Positions 31,786 to 40,625 of a stretch of DNA of 63,811 nt are shown here, piece after piece. The notes under the pieces were generated by a model. It did no database searches, was not told where the DNA came from, and saw only the letters and a program-made list of their open reading frames with translations. The DNA is from DATKCA01 sp035544675 (GTDB taxonomy: Bacteria; Acidobacteriota; Thermoanaerobaculia; Gp7-AA8): positions 1 through 63,811 of the forward strand of contig DATKCA010000217.1 of NCBI GenBank assembly GCA_035544675.1. The letters run 5' to 3'. The position numbers and the translations under genes were made by a program. The stretch's first letter is position 1. Every line of letters begins with the position of its first letter.

Positions 31786-34527
31786 GTGAGAACGATCTGG
31801 AGGGTGGTCGCGCTGCTTCTGCTCGCCACAGCGGCCGCCGCTCAACCTCCTTCGGCGGACTGGCGAACCGTCACGACCACCCATTTTCGCGTGCACTATC
31901 CGGTCGAGCTGGAGGCGTGGAGTCTGCGTGCGGCATCGCGCCTGGAGTCGATTCGCGACGCCGTGACGCGCGAGATCGGCTACTCCCCGCAAACGGTGAC
32001 GGACGTTCTGATCACGAACCCCATCGCGGCGCCGAACGGCCTGGCCTGGCCGCTGCTCGACACACCCCGCATCGTGTTCTACACCGAGCCGCCGGGGCCG
32101 GATGAGCAGATCGGCGCCTACACGAGCTGGATCGATCTCCTGGCCGTGCACGAGGTCGCGCACGTGGTCCACATGCTGCGGCCTTCCCGCAATCCGCTGC
32201 AGCGGCTCGTGGAGCGCTTCATCCTGCCACTGAATCCGATCACCCGAGCGGCGCCGCGCTGGGTCCTGGAAGGCTACGCGACGGTCATCGAAGGGCGTCT
32301 GACCGGCGCCGGCCGTCCGACGAGCGCCATGCGCGCGGCGATCCTCCGCCAGTGGGCATCATCCGGACGCCTCCCTTCCTACTCCCAACTCAACTCCGAC
32401 AACCGCTTCCTCGGCATGTCCATGGCCTATCTGGCCGGATCCGCTTACCTCGAATGGCTGGAGCGCCGCAGCGGTCCGGACAGCCTTCGCCGTCTGTGGA
32501 CGCGCATGACGGCCCGGCAGCGGCGATCGTTCGGGGAAGCCTTCGCGGGTGTCTTCGGCGATTCGCCGGAGCGCCTCTACGGACAGTTCACCGCCGAGCT
32601 CACGGCGGCCGCCCTCGCAGTGAACCGTTCCGGCGAGCTCCACGAAGGAGAGTTGTGGCAGGAGACCACGCGCAACAGCGGCGATCCCGCGGTATCGCCC
32701 GACGGCACCACGATCGCGGTCGTCGTTCGCAGACGCGACCGTCCCGCGAATCTCGTCATCCTCTCCACGGGTCCGCCTTCGAAGGAGGAAGAGGACTACG
32801 AGAAGCGCATCGCCCGCCTGCTGGAGCGCGATCCGGAGGACTTTCCCCCCATGCGGAGCAAGCCGCTGCCGCGGAAGGCGATCCACTCGTACACACCGCG
32901 TGATGGCGGCGACATCGAGAATCCGCGCTGGACGCCGGACGGTCGATCGCTGCTCTTCTCCCATCGCCAGCCGGATGCTGACGGAGTCCTTCACCACGAC
33001 CTGTTTCTGTGGACTCCGGAGAGCGGTGAGAGCCGTCGCATCACCCGCCTTGGCGACGTCTTCGACGCCGATCCCACACCGGACGGTGCGTCAGCGGTCG
33101 CGGTGCTCAGCAGGAACGGCTTCTCCCGCATCGTCACCGTCGATCTATCCACGGGCAATGTCTCGCCGCTGACCGAGGAGTCGCTCGACGTGGTGCAGTC
33201 GCATCCGCGGGTCAGCCGCGACGGCAACACCGTCGTCTACGTCACGCATTCGAAAGGGACGTGGAGTCTCACCCGCCGCGACCTTCGGAGCGGCGCGGCC
33301 CGGACGATCGCCCGCGGGGGCGGCAACTTCGCGTCGCCCGAGTGGAGCCGCACCCGTCCGGACGAGCTGTACGCCACACTCGCCAGCGGCGGGCACATCG
33401 AGATTCATCGCGTTCTCGAGACCGGGGAGAGCTCCCCGATCACGCGCAGCTCCGGGGCCGCCATGCAGCCCGCCCCCGCACCGGACGGGCGCGTGTTCTT
33501 CATGGGACTCGATCCCGACGGATTCGTTCTTCGTGTCGCCGACGGAGCGAAGACCGTGTCTCCCTCACCCCCATACGATCCTGCACTCATCCCCGCCCTT
33601 CCGCCGCCCGGCCAGCCCCTGCGATCGTTCGCGTCGCAGGACCTCCCGGCGGCGAGCCCGTATGGCGCCGGCCGTCAGGAATTCACGATCCTCTTCGGGC
33701 AGAATTTCGCGCCGGCGCAGAACGCGACCGAGGTCGGGTTCCGCCTGGGCGATGTCGTGGGACGTCTGGACACGATCGCTCTTGCATCGCTCGGGCGGCG
33801 CGATGCGCAGCGCGGCGTCGCCGTCGCCTCGGCGTGGAGGGGCTGGCCGGTCACGGTCTCTGCTCATCTCTTCAAGTCGGAAGACCGCCGCGTCGAGAGC
33901 GACGGTGCCGAGCTTCGCGGCTCGTGGACCCGTCATTTTCCCGCAGGTCTGGTGGCCGTCGACGGCGGAGCTCTGGCGGCCGACCCGCTCACGTTCGGCT
34001 TCGCCGAGGTCAGGGGTCAGATGAGGCAGGTGCGCGGATCGTGGCGTGCCGCGGGAGAGCTGGAGGTCGCGGCGCAGGCGGGCGATGCGCAGCATTACCG
34101 CGTGGCCGGAGGCATGGCGATGCGGAGCGGGTCGTTTCGGATGGGCATGCGTCTCCAGGCCGACGAAGTGCTCGACGACGGCATACTCGAGGTCGGCGGG
34201 CTGCCGAGCTCCATCCTGCCTCGCTCGGCATACTCACAGCGGATTCTCGATCCCGCGCTGCCCCCGGGGACTCTGCGCGGCGACCGCTACACGGGCGGCC
34301 GTGTGGAGGTCGCGCTTCCCTCGCTTCCGTTCACCACGTTTTACCAGCGGCATCAGATGCGCAGCACCCGCCTCTCGCTGGCCGGAATCGAGCTCGCGGT
34401 GCGAAGCGGGCCGCTGCCGCTCCTCGGCCTTCCGGCGCTGGAAATGACAGCCGGCGGCGCACGAATTTTCGATGAGCCTCTGAAAAATGATACGAAGTGG
34501 TGGTTCGGAGTGAGATGGCTTCCGTAA
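31786..34527 (+). CDS. Secreted peptidase-MA-like protein with beta-propeller and C-terminal barrel region
   Basis: 913 residues. A Sec signal (VVALLLLATAAAA) precedes a gluzincin-like domain (about 20-260) with LLAVHEVAHVVHM (HExxH) and WVLEGYATVIEG, the third-ligand glutamate expected in the peptidase MA clan. Next is a TolB/WD40-like propeller (about 290-590: SGDPAVSPDGTTIAVVVR, NPRWTPDGRSLLFSHR, ADPTPDGASAVAVLS). The last 280 residues are strand-rich, ending in FGVRWLP, an aromatic outer-membrane-barrel-like C-terminus. GTG 31786 follows TACACT by 11 nt. It overlaps the DUF1835 gene by 13 nt. Confidence 0.88.
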   Translation: MRTIWRVVALLLLATAAAAQPPSADWRTVTTTHFRVHYPVELEAWSLRAASRLESIRDAVTREIGYSPQTVTDVLITNPIAAPNGLAWPLLDTPRIVFYTEPPGPDEQIGAYTSWIDLLAVHEVAHVVHMLRPSRNPLQRLVERFILPLNPITRAAPRWVLEGYATVIEGRLTGAGRPTSAMRAAILRQWASSGRLPSYSQLNSDNRFLGMSMAYLAGSAYLEWLERRSGPDSLRRLWTRMTARQRRSFGEAFAGVFGDSPERLYGQFTAELTAAALAVNRSGELHEGELWQETTRNSGDPAVSPDGTTIAVVVRRRDRPANLVILSTGPPSKEEEDYEKRIARLLERDPEDFPPMRSKPLPRKAIHSYTPRDGGDIENPRWTPDGRSLLFSHRQPDADGVLHHDLFLWTPESGESRRITRLGDVFDADPTPDGASAVAVLSRNGFSRIVTVDLSTGNVSPLTEESLDVVQSHPRVSRDGNTVVYVTHSKGTWSLTRRDLRSGAARTIARGGGNFASPEWSRTRPDELYATLASGGHIEIHRVLETGESSPITRSSGAAMQPAPAPDGRVFFMGLDPDGFVLRVADGAKTVSPSPPYDPALIPALPPPGQPLRSFASQDLPAASPYGAGRQEFTILFGQNFAPAQNATEVGFRLGDVVGRLDTIALASLGRRDAQRGVAVASAWRGWPVTVSAHLFKSEDRRVESDGAELRGSWTRHFPAGLVAVDGGALAADPLTFGFAEVRGQMRQVRGSWRAAGELEVAAQAGDAQHYRVAGGMAMRSGSFRMGMRLQADEVLDDGILEVGGLPSSILPRSAYSQRILDPALPPGTLRGDRYTGGRVEVALPSLPFTTFYQRHQMRSTRLSLAGIELAVRSGPLPLLGLPALEMTAGGARIFDEPLKNDTKWWFGVRWLP

Positions 34528-35450
34528 CGCACATTCACAACGGCGACGTCATGGCGGTGCACGCGCGTCGCGCCGGCATCGAAGGCGATCACCACGCCTT
34601 CCGCGAAGCGCTGCTGGGCGGGCCGGTGTTGGAGGGCGAGGGATGGATCGAGCGGCGGGCGAAGTTTCTGTCGTCGTACGGCGACGACATCCTCCGCATC
34701 AGCAATCGTCTCTTCGAGCAGCAGCAGATGATCAACGCCGCGGCGGCCAATGCGGAGGAGATCGTGCTGTGGTTCGAGTACGACGTGTTCTGCCTGATCC
34801 ATCTCATCTACCTCCTGCCGCGCCTTCCCGCCGGACGGACCTCGGTGGTGTGGCATGACCAGCCGCTCGGCGAGATCTCGGCGCCGGAAGATCTGCTCCG
34901 GCTGCACACGCGCCGGCGTCCGGCCACGCGGGAGATGATCACGCTGGCGCGCGAGGCCTGGCAGGCGTACACCGCGGACGAGCCCTCGAGCCTCAACAGG
35001 ATGATCTCCGCGCACTTCAACGAGTTCCCGTTCCTGCGGGACGGCCTCGTCCTGCACGCTTCCCGATTCCCCTCCCTGCGCAACGGCCTCGGCATCATCG
35101 AGCAGCGCATCCTCGAGTTCATCGCCGACGGAGCCACCGACTTTCCCGCGCTCTTCAACCGTTTCTGGTCCTCGTATCCACGGTTCGGCCTCGGGGACAC
35201 CGAAGTGCTGCGCCACATTCACACGCTGGCGGCGCGCCGGCACCCGCTCATCAACCTGACCGAAGGGAGCGAGAAGCAGGCGTCGTTCACGATCACGGAA
35301 CAGGGGGAGCGGACGCTGGCCGGCGCGGACGACGTCGCGGCAAACGGCATCGACCTCTGGCTGGGCGGCGTGCATCTGACGGAGGAGCGTTACTGGCGAT
35401 GGGATTCCGATCGCGGCGAGATCATCCCGAGCCGCTCAGCCGGCTCATAA
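34515..35450 (+). CDS. DUF1835 domain-containing protein
   Basis: 311 residues, cytoplasmic. THIHNGDVMAVHARRAGIEGDH at the N-terminus, a WIERRAKFLSSYGDD segment and VLWFEYDVFCLIHLIYLLPRL (about 88-108) match the DUF1835 pattern (IxNGD...lWFexD...QL). Function unknown; some members sit near stress-response regulators. ATG 34515 has GGAG 5 nt upstream and lies within the end of the previous gene; the extension to 34497 is unsupported. Its last 52 nt overlap the next gene. Confidence 0.8.
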   Translation: MASVTHIHNGDVMAVHARRAGIEGDHHAFREALLGGPVLEGEGWIERRAKFLSSYGDDILRISNRLFEQQQMINAAAANAEEIVLWFEYDVFCLIHLIYLLPRLPAGRTSVVWHDQPLGEISAPEDLLRLHTRRRPATREMITLAREAWQAYTADEPSSLNRMISAHFNEFPFLRDGLVLHASRFPSLRNGLGIIEQRILEFIADGATDFPALFNRFWSSYPRFGLGDTEVLRHIHTLAARRHPLINLTEGSEKQASFTITEQGERTLAGADDVAANGIDLWLGGVHLTEERYWRWDSDRGEIIPSRSAGS

Positions 35451-36313
35451 AGTTCGAGGCCGGCGATGGCGTCGAGCTCTCCGGACTGCTGTTCGAGCCG
35501 CGCCGGCGGACGAAACGCGCGGCGATCTATCTGCATGGCACCGGTGGCGCTTCGATCTTCGACTCCCGCCGCGCGAACCTGCTCGCGCCGGTGCTGAACG
35601 AGCGCGGCATCGCCTGGTTTCCGTTCAACAACCGCGGCTCGTATCTGGTCCGCCGCCTCAGCGGTCCGCGGCAAGGGATGCTCGGCGGCATGGCGCACGA
35701 GCGGATCCGCGATTGCGTTCACGACATCGACGGAGCGATTGGCCTGATGCGCAGGCGCGGCTTCACGGAACTCTTCCTGGTGGGGCACTCCACCGGCGCG
35801 AACAAGATCGCCGTCTATGACTTCTACAAGAAGCGCAATCCGGTGAAGCGTTACGTTCTTCTCGGCGGCGGAGACGATGTCGGCCTGATGCACGAGCAGC
35901 TCGGCCCGCGACGGTTTCGTTCGGCACTGGCGAAGTCGCGAGAGCGGCGCGGCAGCAGCGATCTGGTCCCGCGCAGCATCTCGGAGCTGCCGATGAGCTG
36001 GCGCTCTTTGCACGACATGATCAATCCCGACGGCGATTACAACGTCTTTCCCTTTCTCGAGGCCATGGGAAGAGTGAAGCTGTCGCGACGTCCGCTGTTT
36101 CGCCACGTGAAACGCATCCGCAAGCCGGCCATCGCCATCTTCGGGGAGTACGACGAGTACTGCTTCGGCGACGTGGCCGGCTGCGTGGCCACGCTCGCCG
36201 ATGCCGTGGCGGACCAGCCCAACTTCGAGACAGTGGTCATGAGCGGCGCGGATCACGGTTTCAGCGGCAGGGAACGCGAGCTCGGCGAGTTGATGGCGGC
36301 GTGGCTCACATAG
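35399..36313 (+). CDS. Alpha/beta hydrolase (DUF1749-like)
   Basis: 304 residues with an alpha/beta hydrolase core: AAIYLHGTGGASI (oxyanion region, about 42-54), ELFLVGHSTGANKIAVYDF with the nucleophile elbow GHSTG, IAIFGEYDEYCFGD with the acid, and SGADHGFSGRE with the catalytic His. The triad Ser-Asp/Glu-His therefore looks complete; the substrate is unknown. It overlaps DUF1835 by 52 nt, so the start may lie downstream, but no better ribosome-binding site is apparent. It ends near a degenerate dispersed hairpin. Confidence 0.85.
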   Translation: MGFRSRRDHPEPLSRLIKFEAGDGVELSGLLFEPRRRTKRAAIYLHGTGGASIFDSRRANLLAPVLNERGIAWFPFNNRGSYLVRRLSGPRQGMLGGMAHERIRDCVHDIDGAIGLMRRRGFTELFLVGHSTGANKIAVYDFYKKRNPVKRYVLLGGGDDVGLMHEQLGPRRFRSALAKSRERRGSSDLVPRSISELPMSWRSLHDMINPDGDYNVFPFLEAMGRVKLSRRPLFRHVKRIRKPAIAIFGEYDEYCFGDVAGCVATLADAVADQPNFETVVMSGADHGFSGRERELGELMAAWLT

Positions 36314-36342
36314 ATGGCGTTTGGTGGGACACCGGCGCCCCG

Positions 36343-37089
36343 CTACATTCCTATGACAGACGCCAGCACCTCGAACGACTTGAGCTCGTGACCGAGGAAA
36401 TGGCGCCGCACCGAGCCGGCCAGGGCGCGCACTTCGAAAAGCGTTTCGCCTGAGGTGCCGCGCGCCGCGAACTCCGTGACCGGCAGGCGCGCGATCGCCT
36501 CCAGCTCCGCCGCCACATCGTTGCTCACGAGCATGGCCTCGCGTGTCGCACAGGAGTCGCAGACGAAGCCCTGCAGCTTCGAGTCGAAGCGGAGCGGCCT
36601 TCCCAGCTCGCCGCCGCACTCGGCGCAGTTGCGCACCGACGGCAGAACGCCGCCCAGGCGGAGGATCCAGATCTCGACGTAGGCGACGATGGGTGAGGGG
36701 GGCGCGCCGGCCAGCAGCGCTTCGGTGGAGCGATCGAGGAGCCGGTACAGGAGCTCGGCCGGATCGTTTGCCGGCGCGAACGTGTCGACGAGCTCGGCGA
36801 TGTACGTCGCGGCCACGCTCGTCACCAGGTTCTGCTGTGCGGGAAACAGCGACCGCAGCAACTCCACCGACTCGATGCGCACAGCCTCCTCGGCCTCGCG
36901 CTCGGCATAACCGATGTTCACTTTTGCCAGAGGCTCCAGGGCGGCGCCGAAGCGGCTCCTGATGCCGCGCGCACCGTACGCCCATCCCTTCACTTTCCCG
37001 TGATCGGGGGTGAGGAACACGACCATCTTGTCGCGCTCGCGCGCCGGATAGGTGTGAAGGATGATCGCTTCGGTTCGCGCCAGTCGCAT
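36343..37089 (-). CDS. recO: DNA repair protein RecO
   Basis: 248 residues. The N-terminal OB fold (RTEAIILHTYPARERDKMVVFLTPDHGKVKGWAYGARGIRSRFGAALEPL) and the C-terminal helical domain with a four-cysteine zinc site (CAECG and CDSC near 145-175) identify RecO, which loads RecA onto SSB-coated DNA in the RecFOR pathway. ATG 37089 gives the family N-terminus; the longer frame reads the heptamer array and the antisense of the SirB1-type gene. Confidence 0.93.
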   Translation of the reverse strand: MRLARTEAIILHTYPARERDKMVVFLTPDHGKVKGWAYGARGIRSRFGAALEPLAKVNIGYAEREAEEAVRIESVELLRSLFPAQQNLVTSVAATYIAELVDTFAPANDPAELLYRLLDRSTEALLAGAPPSPIVAYVEIWILRLGGVLPSVRNCAECGGELGRPLRFDSKLQGFVCDSCATREAMLVSNDVAAELEAIARLPVTEFAARGTSGETLFEVRALAGSVRRHFLGHELKSFEVLASVIGM

Positions 37090-37094
37090 TGGGA

Positions 37095-37172
37095 CAGGCC
37101 TCAGGCCTCGGGCCCCCTGGAGAGGGTACACTGCGCGGGCTCTTGGGCCCCGAGGCCCGAGGCCCGAGTGCC
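37095..37172. repeat. Inverted heptamer arms between recO and the SirB1-type gene
   Basis: CAGGCCT x2 and CGGGCCC (37095-37115); core of about 29 bp with a possible -10, TACACT (37127-37132); then GGGCCCC, GAGGCCC x2 and GAGTGCC (37145-37172). The arms are complementary and flank the divergent start codons, the right arm ending 1 nt before ATG 37174. Confidence 0.88.
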
Positions 37173-37173
37173 G

Positions 37174-37854
37174 ATGTCCTCCGTTTTCGTTCACAAGGCG
37201 GAAGCACGCCGCCAGTTCCGTGAGTTCGCGGAGGGTGAGATCACGAACGCCAACCTCGCGCGCGGCGCGCTCCTGATCGCGCTCGAAGACTACGCCGGCC
37301 TGGACGTCGGCGCGTATCTGGGACAGCTCGATGCACTGGCCGGCCGGGTGTCCCGGCGGCGTTCCGGAGGCGAGCCGCCCATATTTCAGCTCGGCCACCT
37401 GCACGCCGAGATGTTCGACGTGGACGGATATCGCGGCGACGCCGTCAGCTACTACGATCCTCGCAACGTCTACCTCAACGAGGTGATCGACCGCAGGCTG
37501 GGGCTGCCGATCTCACTTTCGATCATCTTCCTTCACGTCGCCGAGCGCATCGGCCTCTGCGCGTCAGGCGTCGGGCTGCCCGGCCACTACATCGTCAAGG
37601 TCCAGTTCGAGCTCAACGAGGTGTACATCGATCCGTTTCACGCCGGGACGACGATGACGATGCCTGAGATCGGTGAAATGCTCTCGCAGATCACGGGGGG
37701 GCGGGCCAGGCTGTCGAGCGACCATCTCCGCTCCTGGAGCGGGCGCGAGACTCTGCTCCGGGTCCTGGGGAACCTGCAGAGCATGTGGATGCGGGCCGGA
37801 GATCAGCGCAAAGCGGCGTCCGCGCTGGAGCGGATCGAGATTCTCAGGCCATGA
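37174..37854 (+). CDS. SirB1-type transglutaminase-like protein
   Basis: 226 residues. The family core VYLNEVIDRRLGLPISLSIIFLHVAERIGLCASGVGLPGHYIVK (about 100-145) and VYIDPFHAG are characteristic of SirB1/transglutaminase-like proteins. The usual catalytic Cys position is not convincingly filled, as is common in this family. The C-terminal RETLLRVLGNLQSMWMRAGDQRKAASALERIEIL is TPR-like. ATG 37174 directly follows the repeat arm with no Shine-Dalgarno. The TGA overlaps the aroDE ATG. Confidence 0.88.
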   Translation: MSSVFVHKAEARRQFREFAEGEITNANLARGALLIALEDYAGLDVGAYLGQLDALAGRVSRRRSGGEPPIFQLGHLHAEMFDVDGYRGDAVSYYDPRNVYLNEVIDRRLGLPISLSIIFLHVAERIGLCASGVGLPGHYIVKVQFELNEVYIDPFHAGTTMTMPEIGEMLSQITGGRARLSSDHLRSWSGRETLLRVLGNLQSMWMRAGDQRKAASALERIEILRP

Positions 37855-39200
37855 AGCTGTTCGTGACCATCTTCGAGCCGACGGCGGACGCGGCGCTCGA
37901 TGCGATTCGCGCCATCGACGCGGATCACGACGGGATCGAGGTGCGCGCCGAGCGGTTCAAGGACCTCGACCTGGACATGCTGCGGCGAGCCACCTCGAAG
38001 CCCATGCTGCTGACGTACCGGGGGCGGGCGGTGTCGGGGAGAGCGATCGAGAGCGCCATCGCCGCCGGATTCGATCTCGTCGATGTCGAATACGCGCCGC
38101 ACATGGAACGGGAACCGATCGAGCGGCACCGCGACCGCATCGTGCTGTCGCACCATGACTACGAACGCGTACCCGATCTGGAACGGCTGCTGCGCGACAT
38201 GCTGGAGCTCCGCTGCGCGCACACGAAGATCGCGGCGACGCCGGCAGATTTCGCCGGCAACGAGCGCCTTCTGGCGGCGGTGCAGCCGGGAATCAGCATC
38301 ATCGGAATGGGTGAGCGGGGGTTGTACGCGCGCATCCTCGCGCCGTTCCGCGGATCGGAGATGGCCTTCGTGAGCACCCTGGAGGAGCGATCGGCGGCGC
38401 CGGGGCAGATCACGCTGCAGCGCGCGCTGGAGATCTATGGGGAACGGCGCGAAGGCCTCCAGGCCACGGAGGTCTTTGCGGTCCTCGGTGACCCTGCCGG
38501 GCACAGTCTCTCGCCGTCCCTTCACAACGCCCTGTTCCGGGAGAAGGGGGTGCCGGCCGCGTACACGATCGCGTCGTTCGAGTCCTTTGCCGAGATCGAG
38601 CGGGCCTTCCTCGCCGGCCAGCCCCGAGGGCTGAGCATCACCGCGCCGTTCAAGCTCGACGCATTCGCATTCGCGGAGCGCACGCGCGCGACGATCGGCG
38701 AGAATGCCGTGGCCTGCGGCGCGGTCAACACGCTGGTCAATCTGGTCAATGGGAAGGGGGTCGTGGCGGACAACACCGACGTGGACGGTTTCGAGACGCT
38801 GCTGCGCGATGTCTGCGGCCGCGATCGCAAGTCGGTCGGGCTGGTGGGAGCCGGCGGGACGGCCCGCGCGGCGTTGGTGGCCCTGCGACGGGCGGGGATG
38901 CACGTCACGGTCTTCAACCGCACCGCTTCCAGGCTGGCGCCCGCGGTCGAGCCGCTCGAGAGCCTGCAGCTCTTCGACGGCGAAGTCATCGTGAACACGC
39001 TGCCCCCCGGCGCCACGCCGCCGATCCACGGGCGCGCGGGCATGTCCCTCATCGACGCGGCATACGGCTCGGACGACGTCGCGGCCAGGCATGACACACT
39101 GCGGGCGGCCGGAGTCCACGTCCTCGACGGGCTCGATCTGCTGCGGGCGCAGGCGGTCCGCCAGCACCAGCTGTTCATGAGAGTGTTCGATGACAGGTGA
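37851..39200 (+). CDS. aroDE: Bifunctional 3-dehydroquinate dehydratase / shikimate dehydrogenase
   Basis: A 449-residue fusion. Residues 1-205 are a type I dehydroquinase: VLSHHDYE holds the catalytic histidine and AHTKIAATPADF the Schiff-base lysine. Residues about 212-449 are shikimate dehydrogenase: VLGDPAGHSLSPSLHN, SITAPFKLDAFAF with the catalytic lysine, NTLVN, ADNTDVDGFE and the NADP-binding GLVGAGGTARAA. It carries out two consecutive steps of the shikimate pathway. The start overlaps the preceding stop (ATGA) and the end overlaps trpE by 11 nt. AroD-AroE fusions occur in plants and some bacteria. Confidence 0.94.
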   Translation: MKLFVTIFEPTADAALDAIRAIDADHDGIEVRAERFKDLDLDMLRRATSKPMLLTYRGRAVSGRAIESAIAAGFDLVDVEYAPHMEREPIERHRDRIVLSHHDYERVPDLERLLRDMLELRCAHTKIAATPADFAGNERLLAAVQPGISIIGMGERGLYARILAPFRGSEMAFVSTLEERSAAPGQITLQRALEIYGERREGLQATEVFAVLGDPAGHSLSPSLHNALFREKGVPAAYTIASFESFAEIERAFLAGQPRGLSITAPFKLDAFAFAERTRATIGENAVACGAVNTLVNLVNGKGVVADNTDVDGFETLLRDVCGRDRKSVGLVGAGGTARAALVALRRAGMHVTVFNRTASRLAPAVEPLESLQLFDGEVIVNTLPPGATPPIHGRAGMSLIDAAYGSDDVAARHDTLRAAGVHVLDGLDLLRAQAVRQHQLFMRVFDDR

Positions 39201-40623
39201 GGAGTTCGAGAGACTTCGCGGGCAGTACGACGTGATCCCGTTCGTCCGCGAGCTGAGCGCGGATGCGATCACTCCCGTGGCCGCGTTCGCGGCGTTGTCA
39301 CCGGCGGGGAAGGAGGCGTTTCTCTTCGAGAGCGTGGAGCGTGGTGAGAACGTCGGCCGGTACTCGTTCGTCGGATTCGAGCCGCGCCGCAACCTGCGCC
39401 TCGACAGGACCGCCGTCGATCCGGTCGCGGCCCTGAACCGCGAGCTCGTTCCCCTCCGCGTTCACAACGAGGATCGGCTCCCCCCTTTCTTCGGCGGCGC
39501 GGTCGGCTACTTCGGCTACGGGGTCTCCGGCTGGACCGAGCGCCTGCCCGATACGAAACCCGACCTGACGGAGCTGCCCGACGCAAAGCTGCTGTTCTTC
39601 GACAATGTCGTCGTCTTCGATCACGTCAAGCAGCGGCTCCTCATCATCGCGAACGTATTCACCGCCGATCCGAAGGCGAGCGCAGCCGACGCCGGGCGGC
39701 GGCTCGATCTGGCCACGGACGCGTTGCGCGCCGCCCGGCTCGACCTCATGAGCGTTCCGCCGGCCGCCGCCACCGCCGGGTTCGAGACCAACCTCACCCG
39801 CGCGCAATTCGAACAGATGGTCCGGCAGGGGAAGGAGGAGATCGCCGCGGGCGAGATCTTCCAGATCGTGCTCTCCCAGCGCTGGGAGACGCCCTTCGAC
39901 GAGGCCGGCGCGCTCACCCTGTACCGCGTGCTCCGCTCGGTGAACCCATCGCCGTACATGTTTCTCCTGCGCACGGACGAGTGCACCCTCGTCGGTGCGT
40001 CGCCGGAGATGCTGGTGCGGGTCGGCCGCGGCGTCGCGGAAACGCGTCCCATCGCCGGGACACGGCCGCGCGGCAAAACGGCTCAGGAAGATCGCGAGCT
40101 GGAGGAAGCGCTGGCCGCCGATCCGAAAGAGAACGCCGAGCACCTCATGCTCGTCGACCTCGGCCGCAACGACCTCGGGCGCGTCTGCCGGAGCGGATCC
40201 GTGGAGGTGACGAGCTTTCGCCGCGTCGAGCGATACAGCCACGTCATGCACCTGGTCAGCGACGTGCGGGGCGTCGTTCGCGAGGACCGCTCGCCGCTGG
40301 ATGTCTTCCTGTCCTGCTTCCCCGCCGGCACGGTGAGCGGCGCCCCGAAGATCCGCGCAATGGAGTTGATCGACGGCCTGGAGCCCGACCGCCGCGGACC
40401 CTACGCGGGCGCCGTTGCCTATGTCGGTTTCTCCGGCAACCTCGACTCCTGCATCACGATCCGGACGATCGTCCTGGCCGGAGGCAAAGCGCTGGTACAG
40501 GCAGGCGCCGGAATCGTCTACGACTCGGACCCCGCCCGCGAGTGGGAGGAGACGCTCAGCAAGAGCGCCGCGCTCCGCGAGGCGGTGGCCGCGGCAAGGC
40601 AGATCGTCGACCGCAGGTCGTAG
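39190..40623 (+). CDS. trpE: Anthranilate synthase component I
   Basis: 477 residues. The N-terminal domain PFVRELSADAITPVAAFAAL and FLFESVERGENVGRYSFVG contains the LES-type feedback region. The catalytic domain has QIVLSQRWETPF, NPSPYMFLLR, SPEMLVRV, RPIAGTRPRGKT, ENAEHLMLVDLGRNDLGRVC, FPAGTVSGAPKIRAMELI and GAGIVYDSDPAREWEET. It converts chorismate to anthranilate with a glutamine amidotransferase (TrpG), which is not in this window, since the next gene is convergent 2 nt away. PabB is a weaker alternative. Confidence 0.93.
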   Translation: MTGEEFERLRGQYDVIPFVRELSADAITPVAAFAALSPAGKEAFLFESVERGENVGRYSFVGFEPRRNLRLDRTAVDPVAALNRELVPLRVHNEDRLPPFFGGAVGYFGYGVSGWTERLPDTKPDLTELPDAKLLFFDNVVVFDHVKQRLLIIANVFTADPKASAADAGRRLDLATDALRAARLDLMSVPPAAATAGFETNLTRAQFEQMVRQGKEEIAAGEIFQIVLSQRWETPFDEAGALTLYRVLRSVNPSPYMFLLRTDECTLVGASPEMLVRVGRGVAETRPIAGTRPRGKTAQEDRELEEALAADPKENAEHLMLVDLGRNDLGRVCRSGSVEVTSFRRVERYSHVMHLVSDVRGVVREDRSPLDVFLSCFPAGTVSGAPKIRAMELIDGLEPDRRGPYAGAVAYVGFSGNLDSCITIRTIVLAGGKALVQAGAGIVYDSDPAREWEETLSKSAALREAVAAARQIVDRRS

Positions 40624-40625
40624 AT

